In this document: positions 63,465 to 64,000 of the stretch, one piece after another
Position numbering within the stretch: position 1 is the stretch's first letter
How the letters are laid out: the number at the start of each line of letters is the position of its first letter
NCBI RefSeq assembly: GCF_034661175.1
Contig: NZ_CP141058.1
Span: forward strand, 930,001-994,000
Origin: Nocardioides renjunii
GTDB taxonomy: Bacteria; Actinomycetota; Actinomycetes; Propionibacteriales; Nocardioidaceae
Length of the DNA: 64,000 bases
Reading direction: 5' to 3'
Translations under genes and position numbers: made by a program
Notes under the pieces: generated by a model
Told to the model about the DNA's origin: nothing
What the model saw: the letters and a program-made list of their open reading frames with translations, nothing else
Database searches by the model: none

Positions 63465-64000
63465 TCACCGACCGAGGTCGGGCACCACCTCGGCGCCCGG
63501 CAGGTCGACGAGCAGCCGACCCGGCAGCAGCAGCTTGGAGCGTCGCACGCCGCTGCCGAGGACGACGACGGGCTCGTCGAGGAGCGCCTCGTGCACCAGC
63601 ACCCGCCAGCCCTCCGGCAGCCCCACCGGCGTGATCCCGCCGTGCTCCATGCCGGTCTCGGCGACCGCCCGGTCCATCGGCAGGAACGACGCCTTGCGCA
63701 CGTCGAGCAGCTTGCGCACCAGCGTGTTGACGTCCGCGCGGGTGTCGGCGCGGACCACGCAGGCGGCGACCCGCTCCTCGCCCGCTCGCGCCCCGGCGAC
63801 GACCACGCAGTTGCCGCTGGCGGTCATCGCGACGTCGTACGCCTCGCTCATCGCGGCCGTGTCGGCGAGGTCCGGGTCGATCTCCACGACGGCGACCTCC
63901 GCCGCCCCCGGCCACGCCGCCAGCGCCGCCGCGACGGGTGCCGCCAGCAGGTCGGGCCGGTCGGTGGCGGGCAGGCTGGTGAGGGCGGCCAGGGAGGGGA
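63465..64000 (-). CDS. YbaK/EbsC family protein, 5' end outside window
   Basis: The frame is open from the window edge. ASGNCVVVAGARAGEERVAACVVRADTRADVNTLVRKLLDVRKASFLPMDRAVAETGMEHGGITPVGLP in outline is the YbaK/ProX fold, with the invariant Lys region K-A-S-F and GGITPVGLP. Such proteins deacylate misacylated tRNA (Cys-tRNAPro and similar). A GTG at 63887 is in frame, but upstream codons (PDLLAAPVAAALAAWPGAAEVAVV) fit the usual N-terminal helix, so the real start is probably beyond base 64000. Confidence 0.85.
   Translation of the reverse strand, partial: PSLAALTSLPATDRPDLLAAPVAAALAAWPGAAEVAVVEIDPDLADTAAMSEAYDVAMTASGNCVVVAGARAGEERVAACVVRADTRADVNTLVRKLLDVRKASFLPMDRAVAETGMEHGGITPVGLPEGWRVLVHEALLDEPVVVLGSGVRRSKLLLPGRLLVDLPGAEVVPDLGR

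Overview
The window is a chromosomal segment of a very high-GC Gram-positive actinobacterium. Gene content and order point to Nocardioides or a close relative in Nocardioidaceae: groES followed by a His-tailed groEL1, mycothiol-dependent formaldehyde detoxification, a GuaB3-type protein, an F420-dependent luciferase-like oxidoreductase, and a SigE-family sigma factor with a membrane partner. This placement is inferred from recognised families, not from a search. There is no rRNA, tRNA, CRISPR array, prophage or insertion sequence. Coding density is high and most genes are housekeeping or ordinary accessory genes.

Layout. 1-4.8 kb: end of alr, an alpha/beta hydrolase, then the t6A tRNA-modification and ribosomal acetylation cluster (GNAT-TsaE fusion, tsaB, rimI, tsaD), tightly overlapped. 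4.9-6.8 kb: an unrecognised two-gene unit of helical, possibly type VII-like proteins, one with a long repetitive tail. 6.9-9.3 kb: a lipoprotein, and a SigE-family sigma factor with a membrane-anchored propeller. 9.5-11.2 kb: mscR plus an MBL hydrolase. 11.2-15.8 kb: XRE regulator, a repeat-rich intergenic region, GNAT, a GH3 lipoprotein and a THUMP-like methyltransferase. 15.8-18.1 kb: groES-groEL1 under two CIRCE operators. 18.1-32.6 kb: ACT-GNAT protein, membrane glycosyltransferase, guaB, secreted metzincin, CHAP-domain protein, guaB3, glpD, an aldehyde dehydrogenase and guaA. 32.6-35.3 kb: GrpB-family protein and a sodium:solute symporter with a small membrane partner. 35.4-44.7 kb: a complete xylose-type locus. 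44.7-50.6 kb: map, an MMPL transporter, a secreted propeller and a long-chain acyl-CoA synthetase. 50.7-64 kb: small genes, a TetR/membrane-protein pair, a truncated MerR regulator, a RecQ-like helicase, an acyl-CoA dehydrogenase, a pair of related membrane proteins, and a partial YbaK protein.

The xylose-type locus is the most coherent functional unit. A binding lipoprotein, ATPase and permease import the sugar. Isomerase and kinase (xylA, xylB) on the opposite strand convert it to xylulose 5-phosphate. Each arm carries its own ROK regulator and its own distinct palindrome in the promoter region. A shortened copy of the binding protein is divergent from xylB.

Recurring non-coding patterns. 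(1) Many genes that lack a Shine-Dalgarno sequence have a -10-like hexamer, mostly TAnnnT, ending 6 or 7 nt before the start codon, which suggests leaderless transcripts. Several starts were chosen on this basis. (2) At five gene ends a short non-triplet tandem duplication (13, 14, 25, 14 and 23 bp) repeats the stop codon, in four cases giving stops in all three frames. (3) Strong perfect palindromes mark probable operators at the xyl genes, at the TetR/DUF1761-like pair and between the LLM oxidoreductase and LysM genes.
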